From Panopea generosa (lineage: Eukaryota > Mollusca > Bivalvia > Adapedonta > Hiatellidae): a stretch of 64,000 bases of DNA. This document shows positions 57,001 to 64,000 of the stretch, one piece after another (position 1 is the first letter of the stretch; each line of letters opens with the position of its first letter). Made by a program: the position numbers and the translations under genes. The stretch is taken from assembly GCA_029582155.1 (NCBI GenBank), contig CM055898.1:37209458-37273457 (forward strand). Reading direction: 5' to 3'. The notes beneath the pieces are model-generated. The model had not been told where the DNA came from and did not search any database. It saw nothing but the letters and a program-made list of their open reading frames with translations.

Positions 57001-59282
57001 ACATAAAATTATATTGTATGCTGTTGATGTTATTATTATTACGTTGTACACAGATGAGACTCTAATAATGATTAAAATAACTATATTATACAGTCAGGGA
57101 AACAAAGTGCCTGCAAACAACTGCGGAGAAGTAAGTGGACGTTGTACGAATCCCGACACTTTAATTGGATCTGATGGGTACGACAGTATCAATTTAGGTG
57201 ACTATATTACATGTAACATGTCCTTTTCTTACCTGAAATTATATGTTTGATACTCCGCCACGGCTATGTGTGGTGTCCTTGAGCAAGAAACTTTATCTGT
57301 ATATGCTTAGGAAGACCTCGATTATGATTTATCTAAGTTGTAAGAATGTGTGTTTCACTATCGATGTAAAATAAAAAATATGGTCCTGTGATGCATGTGA
57401 ACGTATTGAATACAGAGGTGAATACTCTAAAACACCTTAAATTCGCGTGAGCTTTATTTCGCGTATTTGCTCTGATTTGTTCTATTTTATTTATTTGTGA
57501 AATGTTGGATTCGCGACGTTAAAAAAGTAAAACCGCCGGAAAAAAAGTTTATTGCTTTATTTGAATATTGTAAACATTCGGACAGTGCATATGATGATAA
57601 TTTGATCGAAATCTTCGAATTCTCCTGAATAATAGCAAAAATAAAGTTATCGCTTATAAAAAGCGTTTTATAGTATACGAGTATAGGTACTACATACTGC
57701 ATATTTAATTTCTGACATGAAATCGTGGTACCAACGTTGATCGTAAATTAGTTTTAAATAAACGTACTTTATGAGTTTTAAACATGGTCTTGATGTGACT
57801 GTAATTTGAAGTCAGGTGCGATAAAGTAGTCAGTTTATTGGTTTAATTTTAAATTAAATTGAATAAAGTATTTATTTACATGATACCATGTAATACACTC
57901 GAGAGATATGAAAACGCAACACAAGGTTAAGAGGGGTCTTACTGGGAAATAAAAAAATGGCGCCAATGAAGGAGGTACGTAATTATTCTGTAACATTTAA
58001 AGTAAACAACCAATAACACCGACATGCCATTATTACTGTATTATATAGAAATATACACTCGTGCTTAACATTTTGCATTTTCATTCTCTTCATATGTTAC
58101 GTTACATATCTCTTGAGAGTACAATGTAAATAGTAGATACATTTTTCACACACAAGCTGTATCCTTTGAATACCAAGTCTCACTTTCTTAATGTTCTAAA
58201 AAAAATAAAAATTATACGAGTACATATTTTGAGCCGCTAACAGTTTTCCACTAATATTTCATTAATTATTTGTTTTACTCAAGTATTTTGATATATTTAC
58301 AGATTGTATGTCTGATGTTGCCAACTCCAGTGAAGAATATGTGAATCGGGGTCCGGTTTCACTTGACATCTTAAGCTGAGAATTTCCTCAACTCAGAAAA
58401 CTTAATTTCTCAAAACAACTATTTGCTTTCTTTAAGTATTCAAATTACCACACAAAATTTGTGTAGCAACAAATCTTCGTTGATAAAGGTCAACATGCAG
58501 AAGTTGGCAATCTAAATGTAGTTATAACATTTGAAAAATTTGAAAAATGAGGAAAATCTCAAGTTGAGATTTTTAGTGAATGTGAGGCCTGACAAACTGT
58601 GAAACGCGAACAAATGTGTTGTGCACGGATGGTCTGATGTCAGCGTCTGATTCATTCAACAATCTTTTGTATATAGCCATGCTCCCAAGACTTTATTTTA
58701 ATTAGATCATTAGTATTAAATATAAAATTGAAAAAGCAGTGTTTCAAAATCAATATTAAAATATAAGTGGTTAACTTTAAATGAAATCTCCTTTCTAAAA
58801 ATAGAAAGCACTTAATCACTGCATGATGACCTTCACATCGTCATACGGACTCTTTCTAAGATGAACAATGTTTAAACCTGCATATGTTAAACTAAACACA
58901 TAAGGAGACAGATCATATAAGCGTGAAGCTTCCTTCACGATCCTTTCCACGTGTCTAATATTTGAAATGTTTTTATTGAAATGTTTGTACAAATATGTAT
59001 TGTTGTAAATAAAATACTGTTTAAACTAAATTTACATAGCGGATAAATTTACAAGATGGATGTTAATTTTAAGTTCATGAACATATTTACAAACTGAATA
59101 ATCACATAAAGGTTCTTGAAGACCATGTGTTTAAAACATTACTATTCGTTCTCGTTTTCTTTCGGTTATTGTAAGTGACTAATTACATATCTAACTTGGT
59201 CACAGATGATACCTATGGCTTGGTTGATGATTCCGCTGTAATGCGACAGAAAGATCAACCATTTCCTCCATCTCTAAAGTAA
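30787..59282 (+). CDS. Type I transmembrane receptor with EB/EGF-like and seven FN3 domains (5' end missing)
   Basis: Confident exons: 31358-31492, 31899-32198, 33316-33624, 36916-37113, 37939-38034 (cassette A); 39258-39392, 39798-40100, 41218-41526, 46832-47029, 47844-47939 (cassette B); 50415-50602, 51885-52083 (last FN3); 54328-54456 (membrane span); 56161-56191, 57094-57197, 58303-58350, 59206-59282 (tail, stop TAA). All phases match across about 950 residues. The outside part is two repeats of [six-Cys module + three FN3] plus one more FN3; the span VIAVLGCVVFVAVVVIAAVW is followed by YYRRR as stop-transfer. The tail has no kinase or phosphatase domain but has YDSI, YVNR (pYxN, the Grb2 SH2 type) and YGLV. 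This suggests a surface adhesion or signalling receptor that recruits SH2 proteins; ligand unknown. No orthologue is named. Possible earlier exons at 30787-30864 and 31023-31106 are weaker. Confidence 0.85.
31023..31106 (+). CDS. Possible short receptor exon (A)
   Basis: Acceptor TGTTCACAG and donor CCAG|GTATAT enclose 84 bases open in phase 1-1 (KYAQLLASNTNHIREFSISS, then CNINNMP). It would join the preceding candidate and the EB-like exon in frame. In copy B one G at the donor is absent (39006/39007), which would upset the frame there, so either the exon is used only from copy A or it is not an exon. Confidence 0.3.
31358..31492 (+). CDS. Receptor exon: six-cysteine EB/EGF-like module (A)
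   Basis: Acceptor AAAATTACAG and donor GACG|GTATGA; 135 bases, phase 1-1. It encodes LGLGEACTESSECSDKGAIC and then NSTCICQSNRYDNNG...GGACMDG, with six cysteines in the spacing of EB/EGF-like modules that occur in extracellular invertebrate receptors. Confidence 0.75.
31899..32198 (+). CDS. Receptor exon: FN3 domain 1 (A)
   Basis: Acceptor TATATTACAG and donor GCAC|GTACGT; 300 bases, phase 1-1, one whole FN3 domain. Marks: GFIVSWTPPNDKLQHIDEYT (core Trp and strand C Tyr), FNISSNITAGRAYSVSITSR (the Y-S-V-x-I strand F pattern). A one-domain one-exon cassette flanked by phase-1 introns is the typical shuffling unit of extracellular proteins. Confidence 0.85.
32433..32477 (+). repeat. Orphan satellite fragment in intron, copy A
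   Basis: About 45 bases identical to two thirds of the 68-bp satellite monomer (from TTACTCTAATACTAGTATTA to GATGAAACT), in an intron 3 kb beyond the end of the array and in the same orientation. Confidence 0.9.
33316..33624 (+). CDS. Receptor exon: FN3 domain 2 (A)
   Basis: Acceptor CTGAATTAAG and donor ATAG|GTAATC; 309 bases, phase 1-1. SITITWIVPNTNVSVASGYT and ILYGYRYTIWITTNSQRAGG show the FN3 strand B Trp and strand F Tyr. The start at AG|AGCCA was chosen because a stop codon lies immediately upstream in this frame and phase 1 is needed. Confidence 0.8.
34098..34136. repeat. (CA)n microsatellite, copy A
   Basis: About 19 CA units. The corresponding run in copy B is longer. A cysteine-valine open frame on the minus strand here is an artefact. 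Confidence 0.95.
34380..35105 (-). mobile_element. LINE fragment (CR1/Jockey-like), copy A
   Basis: The minus strand shows a C-terminal HYLFQC-type motif and, upstream, RT pieces around the FADDS box (ARLFADDSSLAYSTNN). It breaks off at 35105 where copy A has lost 2.0 kb relative to copy B. It is heavily interrupted and inactive. Confidence 0.7.
36916..37113 (+). CDS. Receptor exon: FN3 domain 3, first part (A)
   Basis: Acceptor CTCTTCAG and donor CCAG|GTAAGC; 198 bases, phase 1-1. It encodes EPNEPTSFRCAALSNEYVDL, AWLPPPIPNGDIVQYHIEVY and FRVTGLTPG, i.e. FN3 strands A to E; the domain is completed by the exon at 37939. Confidence 0.85.
37625..37800 (-). repeat. Dispersed repeat, diverged copy (duplicate A)
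   Basis: It follows the order of the repeat at 29757-29935 (TATATGATTG...TATCCCAGTA...GGAATTCCATGC...GCAAGTGGCCAATCAGTGTG) but is more diverged. Confidence 0.45.
37939..38034 (+). CDS. Receptor exon: FN3 domain 3, second part (A)
   Basis: Acceptor ATAATACAG and donor CGAC|GTAAGT; 96 bases, phase 1-1. TYYRFGIFTENEKYNSSKRI completes the FN3 fold (strand F Y-x-F). It joins directly to cassette B through phase 1. Confidence 0.8.
38257..38442. mobile_element. MITE, copy B
   Basis: Same element as 30348-30534, at the corresponding place in duplicate B; a few substitutions only. Confidence 0.75.
39258..39392 (+). CDS. Receptor exon: six-cysteine EB/EGF-like module (B)
   Basis: Duplicate of 31358-31492; phase 1-1, all six cysteines kept. 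One codon differs from copy A (LGLG versus LGLS near the start). Confidence 0.75.
39798..40100 (+). CDS. Receptor exon: FN3 domain 1 (B)
   Basis: Duplicate of 31899-32198 but one codon longer: copy B has LRVGDIVFS where copy A has LRVDIVFS. Length 303 bases, frame kept. Confidence 0.85.
40336..40379 (+). repeat. Orphan satellite fragment in intron, copy B
   Basis: Same fragment in the second segmental duplicate; it was therefore present before the duplication. Confidence 0.9.
41218..41526 (+). CDS. Receptor exon: FN3 domain 2 (B)
   Basis: Duplicate of 33316-33624 with a few codon changes (for example RAGGDYVVL versus RAGGGNVVL, and KTVRKAS versus KTVLKAS). The clustering of differences in codons suggests some divergence between the copies after duplication. 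Confidence 0.8.
42004..42048. repeat. (CA)n microsatellite, copy B
   Basis: About 22 CA units, longer than the same locus in copy A, showing slippage since the duplication. Confidence 0.95.
42288..43510 (-). mobile_element. LINE fragment (CR1/Jockey-like), copy B
   Basis: On the minus strand: RIVFKYLYYYLHFNDLIYQN and ICKAFDEKEYTCIVF (RT onset, about 43345-43130), SAGVSQHSVLGPLLFLEYVN and ARLFADDSSLAYSTNN (boxes B and C, about 43017-42880), then AEHYLFQCKLYNTQRLQLFN (C-terminus, about 42490). Stops and shifts are frequent. It belongs to a family different from the LINE at 11-15 kb and lies in the intron between two FN3 exons. Confidence 0.8.
43014..45029. other. 2.0-kb segment present only in duplicate B
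   Basis: Absent from copy A between 35105 and 35106. It includes the 5' part of the LINE fragment and the tandem repeat at 44258-44775. The flanks share only about one or two bases (CAC and ATC before AAAATATG), so a simple deletion in copy A is the easiest explanation. Confidence 0.85.
44258..44775 (+). repeat. About 110-bp tandem repeat, 4-5 copies
   Basis: Units contain ATTTCATTTCACATCTATTT, GACATGACCGAGCC and TAATAGGGGTAAAACATTTATT and recur at spacings near 110 bases, moderately diverged. No element type was recognised. Confidence 0.8.
46832..47029 (+). CDS. Receptor exon: FN3 domain 3, first part (B)
   Basis: Duplicate of 36916-37113; differs at least by YNDNDTL versus YNDNYTL. Acceptor, donor and phases are unchanged. 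Confidence 0.85.
47540..47715 (-). repeat. Dispersed repeat, diverged copy (duplicate B)
   Basis: Counterpart of 37625-37800 in the second segmental duplicate. Confidence 0.45.
47844..47939 (+). CDS. Receptor exon: FN3 domain 3, second part (B)
   Basis: Duplicate of 37939-38034 with identical coding sequence by eye. It leaves in phase 1 and joins the unduplicated exon at 50415. Confidence 0.8.
48055..49177. other. Intron of the receptor gene, no exon seen
   Basis: The part from about 48300 to 48700 is less AT-rich and has two adjacent short open frames (64 and 63 codons), but I recognise no protein in them and they have no splice context. The remainder is featureless. Confidence 0.5.
49178..49430 (+). 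repeat. tRNA-derived SINE
   Basis: It starts TACATGGCCTAGTGATTAAG (A-box region), then TTCGCCTCGGAAGCGGGAGG (anticodon-arm-like, loop CTCGGAA), then a B-box-like TTTCGAAACC, followed by a body ending near GATGTGACACTATAATAAAC. The tRNA-like part lacks a proper T stem, which favours a SINE over a gene. Confidence 0.75.
49508..49638. repeat. Long near-perfect hairpin (about 60-bp arms)
   Basis: The left arm GATATTTACAGTTTTAGAAT...GATTTTGTCAATA (49508-49570) and the right arm TATTGACAAAATC...ATAAAACTGTAAATATC (49581-49638) are inverted copies with a few mismatches, separated by a 10-base loop. It may be a tiny foldback/MITE or the stem of a structured RNA. Confidence 0.85.
50143..50377. mobile_element. 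MITE upstream of the last FN3 domain
   Basis: Inverted ends: CTCAACTTGAGATTTTCCTC at the left and GAACTCTCAGCTTGAGATTT at the right (complement related), non-coding, about 235 bp. It is the same family as the MITE at 58349-58591. It ends just before the acceptor of the exon at 50415. Confidence 0.7.
50415..50602 (+). CDS. Receptor exon: last FN3 domain, first part
   Basis: Acceptor GACTTTCAG and donor TTGAG|GTACTT; phase 1 in, phase 0 out. SDPPQNLLISDLSSRSMTIS and WEEPNNTYSEDILGYVLQIR show the classic PP-x-N start and core Trp. Two extra cysteines (YMCSDCTKH) lie near its end. A MITE ends about 37 bases upstream of the acceptor. Confidence 0.85.
51885..52083 (+). CDS. Receptor exon: last FN3 domain, second part
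   Basis: Acceptor TTTATAAG and donor AAAG|GTTTGT; phase 0 in, phase 1 out. LLPSIQYTVSVTAINGVGHG is a textbook FN3 strand F and G pattern, followed by an acidic stalk TTNEDEK leading to the membrane. Confidence 0.8.
52084..53089. other. Intron, nothing recognised
   Basis: AT-rich receptor intron sequence without supported exons or identifiable elements. Confidence 0.5.
53090..53180. repeat. Compound tetranucleotide microsatellite
   Basis: (GTAT)n, (GTAG)n, (GCAG)n, (GTAT)n, with clean transitions between the tracts. Confidence 0.95.
53682..53757 (+). repeat. tRNA-Thr-like sequence in the first terminal repeat
   Basis: TTAGCTCAGACGGTAGAGC (D arm, A box), TTCGC-CCTGTAA-GCAAA (anticodon arm, TGT) and CCGGGTTCGAGTCCCGG (T arm, B box) are well formed. 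The 5' acceptor strand does not pair properly with ACTGGCT, and position 33 is C where tRNAs have U, so a working tRNA gene is unlikely. Confidence 0.6.
53933..53999 (+). repeat. tRNA-Thr-like sequence in the second terminal repeat
   Basis: Second copy of the tRNA-like sequence, with anticodon-position CGT; it is shorter than the first and is not a tRNA gene. Confidence 0.5.
54328..54456 (+). CDS. Receptor exon: transmembrane segment
   Basis: Acceptor TTTCTTCAG and donor AACG|GTTAGT; 129 bases, phase 1-1. It encodes a short stalk ISNTTVTT, a hydrophobic span of about 21 residues (VIAVLGCVVFVAVVVIAAVW) and a basic stop-transfer YYRRRLS, giving a type I single-pass orientation. Confidence 0.9.
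54457..56160. other. Intron, nothing recognised
   Basis: AT-rich receptor intron. No additional exon, repeat family or element is supported. Confidence 0.5.
56161..56191 (+). CDS. Receptor micro-exon (cytoplasmic)
   Basis: Only 31 bases, between acceptor TTTACGCAG and donor CGAC|GTAAGT; phase 1 in, phase 2 out. It encodes GISAGKKTES. The size is small but phases and sites fit both neighbours. Confidence 0.65.
57094..57197 (+). CDS. Receptor exon: cytoplasmic, YDSI motif
   Basis: Acceptor ATTATACAG and donor TTTAG|GTGACT; phase 2 in, phase 1 out. It encodes TQGNKVPANNCGEVSGRCTN and LIGSDGYDSINL. The acidic DGYDSI tyrosine is a plausible phosphorylation site. Confidence 0.7.
57251..57320 (+). 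repeat. SINE fragment sharing the GTGTCCTTGAGCAAG module
   Basis: It matches the central part of the SINE at 3345-3445 (GTGTGGTGTCCTTGAGCAAG), in opposite orientation. Confidence 0.5.
58303..58350 (+). CDS. Receptor exon: cytoplasmic, YVNR motif
   Basis: Acceptor ATTTACAG; phase 1 in, phase 1 out. It encodes CMSDVANSSEEYVNR. pYVN fits the Grb2 SH2 consensus. The only donor that keeps the frame to the next exon is CGGG|GTCCGG at 58350/58351, which is weak and lies in the first bases of a MITE. Without splicing there, the frame would run to a TGA at about 58376-58378. Confidence 0.6.
58349..58591. mobile_element. MITE at the exon/intron border of the receptor tail
   Basis: Left end GGTCCGGTTTCACTTGACAT...TTTCCTCAACTCAG; right end GAGGAAAATCTCAAGTTGAG...GTGAATGTGAGGCC, inverted relative to each other. 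Same family as 50143-50377 by its TCTCAACTTGAGATTTTCCT core. Its left edge coincides with the end of exon 58303-58350. Confidence 0.7.
59206..59282 (+). CDS. Receptor terminal exon, YGLV motif
   Basis: Acceptor TTGGTCACAG; phase 1 in. It encodes DDTYGLVDDSAVMRQKDQPF and PPSLK with TAA. The end of the tail has an acidic tyrosine motif and a proline-rich tip. Confidence 0.7.
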
Positions 59283-59967
59283 TAGCATTTTGACCCTTAG
59301 CTTTCCCTTTCGTTTATATTGTTTTTCAATGTAAACTGCATCTGTAGAGTATGTCTACTGGATTTGTAGAAACCGATGGAAATGTCGTGTTATTAACATT
59401 ATTCAGCCAGTATTGACGAGATTCTGTATAAATCCTAGAGTATTAAAAGGTAATGTAAATTTATTTTTGTGGTTGCAAACAAGCATTGCCTATATGATTG
59501 ACTAATGATTCCTGTTTATAAAACCCCTTTTGTTACGGGATGGCTTTTAGATTCTGATATGGGTCCCGTCTTTACATCCGATTATATCGAACACCCATTG
59601 TAAAAATGCTTCTAGACATTGTTTGTTGTTGGCCTAACATCAAAATGCGGCTTCAAACGACAAAGTATTTTTTTTTGTATTTATTCAATTATTTTGTGTG
59701 TACATGTTAAGATATACAGATTATAATATATTTATACATTGTTAAATATATGTAATATATATCCTTGTTCGATCATTTGAAATATATGATTTACATATTT
59801 TAGGTTGTAACTATCATCATATAATAATTGCTTTCTTATACTAGTAGTTATTTTACTAATAACTTTCAGAGTACCTTGATTCCATCTTGCTTTTATATTT
59901 TTAGACTTTTCCAAGTGGTACATATATGTTGACAACGATTCAATATTTCTATAAATTTTACTTGTTC

Positions 59968-59984
59968 AATAAAAATTGAATAAA
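59968..59984 (+). terminator. Possible receptor polyadenylation signals
   Basis: Two close AATAAA hexamers (59968 and 59979) about 690 bases after the stop codon. They are a reasonable 3' UTR end but supported only by the hexamers. Confidence 0.4.
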
Positions 59985-61520
59985 TTGCAAGAGTAAATGT
60001 ACTTTTTTTTTTTATAAACAAACAATAAAATATCAAGAATGCAGTCAATTCATGAAGAGCATTTTGTGCTCAAAAATAATGTTCTCTAGTTTGATATCTT
60101 CTGAAATATTACATTTGTCCTTTAATTGGCTATAAGCGTGGTAAGTATATTCAGTCATAAAACGGATGCGAAATAGTTTCTTTTCGATGTATTACAAAAA
60201 GTACACAATTTGGATTCTGACATTCAAATTGTATATAGTTTTGTATTGGTGAAAATAATTCTATAAACAAATTGAATTGCAAAGATTGGACGTGTGTATC
60301 TCTTTCGGAAATAATGGTTGTTTATACGAAATATTCCAATCTGTAATGTCCAATACACTACCCACGTCCCTTTCCTACTTTTGTGATGAGGTACTTGGGC
60401 ATTCAACAAAACATTTCAATAAATGAAGATAGAAAGATTGATTTACTTGTTTGACCATTGTTAGTTTAGAAATATTTCGATTTTTTGGGATACTCTTTTA
60501 TATACATTTTTTCCAATTAACTGAAATTGAAGAATGTCAGAGGCAAACAATTATTTTCAACAATAGGGTCTATAATATATAATCTCTTATTACAGATATG
60601 CTTATAAAAGACGGTGTTATTATCAATTTTAATATTTGGACTTTAGAATAAAGGTTCTGATAATATGTCTTCTACTGTAGTTGGGGAATGCTCCTGTATT
60701 TTCGCTCCTTTATTTAGACCATTTTTGTGAGCATACCATGATTTATATCTACCTAACATTTCTAAATCATCTATTATCAGGATTTTCAATGTCGTAATAG
60801 TTTCTGGTCTACAGTTATTTTAATCGAAGTTAATTTTAGTCAGTTACTAAGCGCTTTTATATGAAGAATTTGTAACCGGCCTTGTTCTATTGTATTTGAC
60901 ACAACATTACGTTTTATATTTTCAGATTAATTTGATCAAAGAATTTTAAATATCAGTTATTGTATATATACTGAGATCCAAAAGTTCAGTCTGTACTTTC
61001 GTGCAAGTTTAACTATAATATAAAATAATGTTTCGATATTGTTTTTCAATTTACTATTTTTGTCGAAGTATGTTGAGCAACAACAACAGATTTTTGGATT
61101 TATTCTTTAGTCTGGCTGAAGTTAGTGCGCCTTTATGTAAAACAGCATTTTATCAAATAGAAGCACTATTTGTCAGCTTAAACAACGGAAACTGTGCAAA
61201 TGATGATATATTAAACCACAGAATGTAAACCTTGTAAATGCATAACATGTCGTCACTGTACATGCATTCCCACTTGAAAGTTAAGAAGTCGGTAAATTAA
61301 CTCCCTTTACATTGAAATAAGAACGATTTAGAAAGACGGATAGCACCAGCATAAAAGTCGGTATACTTTATTTGATCACCGATTCTGTTTGTTTTAAACC
61401 CAAATTCAATTTCAGACTGCCTCTTTTAAATATCATTTCAATATCCAAACACACCTGGCCTTAAATGTACTCTATGTGATTTCCCATGTTCTAAACCTTT
61501 TGTTTTTAGTATGGAATCGG
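59985..61520. other. 3' flank of the receptor gene, nothing recognised
   Basis: No convincing exon or element was recognised in this AT-rich DNA. Confidence 0.5.
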
Positions 61521-61529
61521 CAACAGGGT

Positions 61530-62285
61530 TCTGGTTTAGTTTAATTGTCTATAGAGTAACGGCGACTTGCTTCTATTCTAGTGTGATTGCCTGTACAGTT
61601 ACAGCGACATACTTAATATAATATAATGTGATTGCCTGTACAGTTACAGCGACATATATGTATTCTAGTTTGATTGCATGTACATGTACAGCGACAGACC
61701 TCTGTTCTTGTTTGATTGCCTGTACAGCGACTGCTATTCTACTTTGATTGCCTGTAGAGTAACGAAAGCAGGCTTCTGTTTTAGTTTGACAGCCTGTACA
61801 GTAACGGCGTCACACTTTTATTTAAGTTTTATTACCTGTACAGTAGCGACGAAAGGTTTCTGTTTCAGCTTGATTTGTTGCAGAGTAACGGCGACATGCA
61901 TCTATACTAGTTTGACAACCTGTAGAAAAGCGACAAAAGACTTCTGTTTTATTTGATTACTTATACAGTGACGACGATATACTTCTGTTTTAATTTGATT
62001 GCCTGTACATTAACGGCGACAAACTTTTATTCTAGTTTGACTGTCTGTACAGTTACACCGACAAACATTTATTCTAGTTTGATTGCATGTACAGTTACAG
62101 CGACATACTTCTGTTCCAGTCAAGTTAATTGCCTGTATAGTAGCGATGAAATGTTTTCATTCTAGTTCTTTTGCCTATACAATAGCGATTATTATAGTTT
62201 TATTACATGTACAGTAATAACGGTAGTCTTCTGTTTTAGTTTGATTACCTGTACAGTAGCGACGAAAGCCTTTTATCATATTTTG
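61530..62285 (+). repeat. About 45-bp minisatellite, about 16 copies
   Basis: Units contain TTTGATTGCCTGTACAGT and TACAGCGACATACTTCTGTT with frequent substitutions and small indels. The 92- and 70-codon open frames within it, with a 15-residue period, reflect unit lengths divisible by three and not a gene. Confidence 0.9.
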
Positions 62286-62749
62286 AATGTTATATACTTG
62301 TAGCTTCGTAATTGCATGCATGTGTGCGGATGTGAAATATAATACTTAATTACACAAAAAATACTGTGTTTTTTTGGCTGCACCGGTATTATATAGACAG
62401 TAATTTGTGATATATTGCCTCAGGGTCTTGTAAAAGCATAGTGCATATATATATATTAAATTATTTATTTTTCTTTTATTACTTTACAAACGTTATTGAT
62501 TAATTTCTAAAATGAATTTTGATTTCGTTTATAAAGAGATAAGTAAATTTGGACTGTACCAAAAATATTTCCACCCTTTATGCTGAGCTTTTGTTAATGA
62601 TCTCATTCTTTGTTATCGCCATTCCGGACCACAGCTGATAATACATCATTTTTATTGATAATGTCTTATTTATGAATCTGATGGTTTGTATTGTAAATTT
62701 ATCATCGATATTATTTGAAATTCGAGGAGTGACTATTTCTTATTCCTCT

Positions 62750-63260
62750 TAACAAGAACAAAGGGAGGCAATACTGTACAATGAAGTTGAATACTTAGAA
62801 AAAGAAATCATACAAAATCATACTGTAATCGAATAAAAAAGAAAAGGAATTAATGTATATAAGAGAAAAAAATGTAGATCACGGACAAAGTGGGTAGAAT
62901 AAGGAGACAATATCTATATCTATTTTTGCAATATGTTCAAAATTGAATGATAAAACATAACTAAAGGGCACCATTACCTATGAAGAACTGCTAGATTTTT
63001 TTAAAAACTATGTCGAATGATAAAATCGTAAGCTTTGACGGATTAACAGTAGAATTTTACAAATTATTTTTGATTAACATAGGAAATTTTTATTGTGTGC
63101 TGTAAATGAGTGTTTTACAAAGGGAAAACGTTCAGTTTTACAAAAATAAGGCGTCATAACATGTTAACCCAAGGGCAACAAAGATAAATTGTTTTTTTAA
63201 AAAAATGCGCCCAATTTTACTTTTAAATGTGTCTTAAAGTTAGAATTTGAATGTTTAACC
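62750..63260 (+). mobile_element. LINE fragment, L1/Tx1-like RT onset
   Basis: In + strand frames: EVEYLEKEIIQNHTVIE, then ITYEELLDFFKTMSNDKIVS followed by FDGLTVEFYKLFLINIGNF, NECFTKGKRS and RPILLLNV. The order matches the region just before and at the start of the reverse transcriptase of L1/Tx1-like LINEs (EEL..., GxDGLTxEFYK, RPIxLLN). The frame is interrupted and both ends are lost, so it is a dead fragment of a third LINE type. Confidence 0.65.
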
Positions 63261-64000
63261 AAAAGAATGAAATGTGTTTTACTTTCTACACAGAAATACC
63301 TTAGAAACACAACACTCAGGTAAAAAGCAATAAAAAAGTACGTGCTTTATCGTTTTTTTAATTATTCTATTAAATACTGTAACATTTTTATTCTTTTTAT
63401 GGAAATTTTCATCAAAATCTATTACAATCATCATTTCTTTTTATTGTTTTGAAACATACAACTCCCTTTACCTAAATTCACAAAATCAGTATCTTGTATA
63501 ACCTCCTTGCGTATTGATGCACGCATGGCAGCGACCTCTCATTGAATGGTAGTATTTGAAATATTTCCGGGCATGCAGTATGTTGTTCCAATTTAACGGT
63601 TCGGTGATTTCAATAATTGTATTGCGAAATTGAAAAAAATACTAAAATCTGAATATCATAATGCAGATAAACAAATTCTAAACGAAATTGTACAAACAAT
63701 GAAATTATTGCGTTTATGTGAATTTACTCTATCATGGCTTTTATTAACAGGTACAAATGTACACCATAAATACACACTTCATATACAAGGATTGCTAGAA
63801 TGTGTTAAACTTTATTTATATAAACTTCTAATTGTTCATTTAGCTTGTAATGGCTGTAATAATGATGACAACTCCAAAAGGATGTATAATATCAATCTAT
63901 CAGTCTTTTATACAAGAAAATATAACCCTTCAATCCATGGGGCAATGAATTGGCTATAAGAACCAACCTGATTGGAACAAAATTTTACAGCCTTCCTTGT
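63261..64000. other. Right edge, nothing supported
   Basis: A 109-codon open frame at 63630-63959 matches nothing I recognise and has chance-like composition. No element boundary is seen. Confidence 0.4.

Noticed and set aside
61678-62165. 92- and 70-codon Cys/Thr-rich open frames
   Set aside because: They lie wholly within the 45-bp minisatellite and show its periodicity.
63630-63959. 109-codon open frame at the right end
   Set aside because: No recognised domain, AT-biased composition, and no link to the nearby LINE fragment could be shown.

Overview
This is an AT-rich eukaryotic window with long introns, canonical GT-AG exons, several LINE clades, a Tc1-like transposon, a Helitron, MITEs, tRNA-headed SINEs and a very large satellite array. 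The repeat content (for example the tandem repeat at 17-18 kb carrying AAGGTCAAGGTCA) and the proteins point to a mollusc, most likely a bivalve. That assignment is an inference from style, not from a search.

Two host genes can be reconstructed, both on the + strand. (1) 2805-6743: the last six exons of a classical short-chain dehydrogenase/reductase of the retinol-dehydrogenase/WWOX-like type; its first exon(s) are not in the window. (2) About 31.36-59.28 kb (perhaps from 30.79 kb): a type I transmembrane receptor with a six-cysteine EGF/EB-like module, at least seven fibronectin type III (FN3) domains, one membrane span and a tail of about 86 residues with three tyrosine motifs (YDSI, YVNR, YGLV). 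All splice phases I could follow are mutually compatible to a stop codon at 59280-59282. Its 5' end and signal peptide were not found.

Layout. 1-2.8 kb: upstream or intronic DNA with a SINE. 2.8-6.7 kb: SDR gene. 7.2-8.7 kb: dispersed repeat, a perfect CRE beside a possible first exon, and a 25-bp minisatellite. 8.7-10.4 kb: LINE fragment. 10.5-15.9 kb: a three-level nest in which a Helitron sits in a LINE that sits in a Tc1-like transposase gene, with boundaries visible at every level. 17-18.7 kb: mollusc-type tandem repeat. 19.6-29.45 kb: about 9.8 kb of a 68-bp satellite with higher-order duplications. 30.24-48.05 kb: a direct tandem segmental duplication (7.9 kb and 9.9 kb copies) that doubles the EB-FN3-FN3-FN3 exon cassette of the receptor gene in frame. 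48-59.3 kb: the rest of the receptor gene, with a SINE, a long hairpin, MITEs (one overlapping an exon's splice donor) and a miniature LTR-like element with a tRNA-Thr-like sequence in each terminal repeat. 59.3-64 kb: 3' flank, a 45-bp minisatellite and an L1/Tx1-type LINE fragment.

The most noteworthy items are the in-frame exon-cassette duplication, the tRNA-bearing miniature LTR-like element, the nested transposons, the satellite with exact orphan fragments inside the neighbouring gene, and the MITE at the 3' splice donor.
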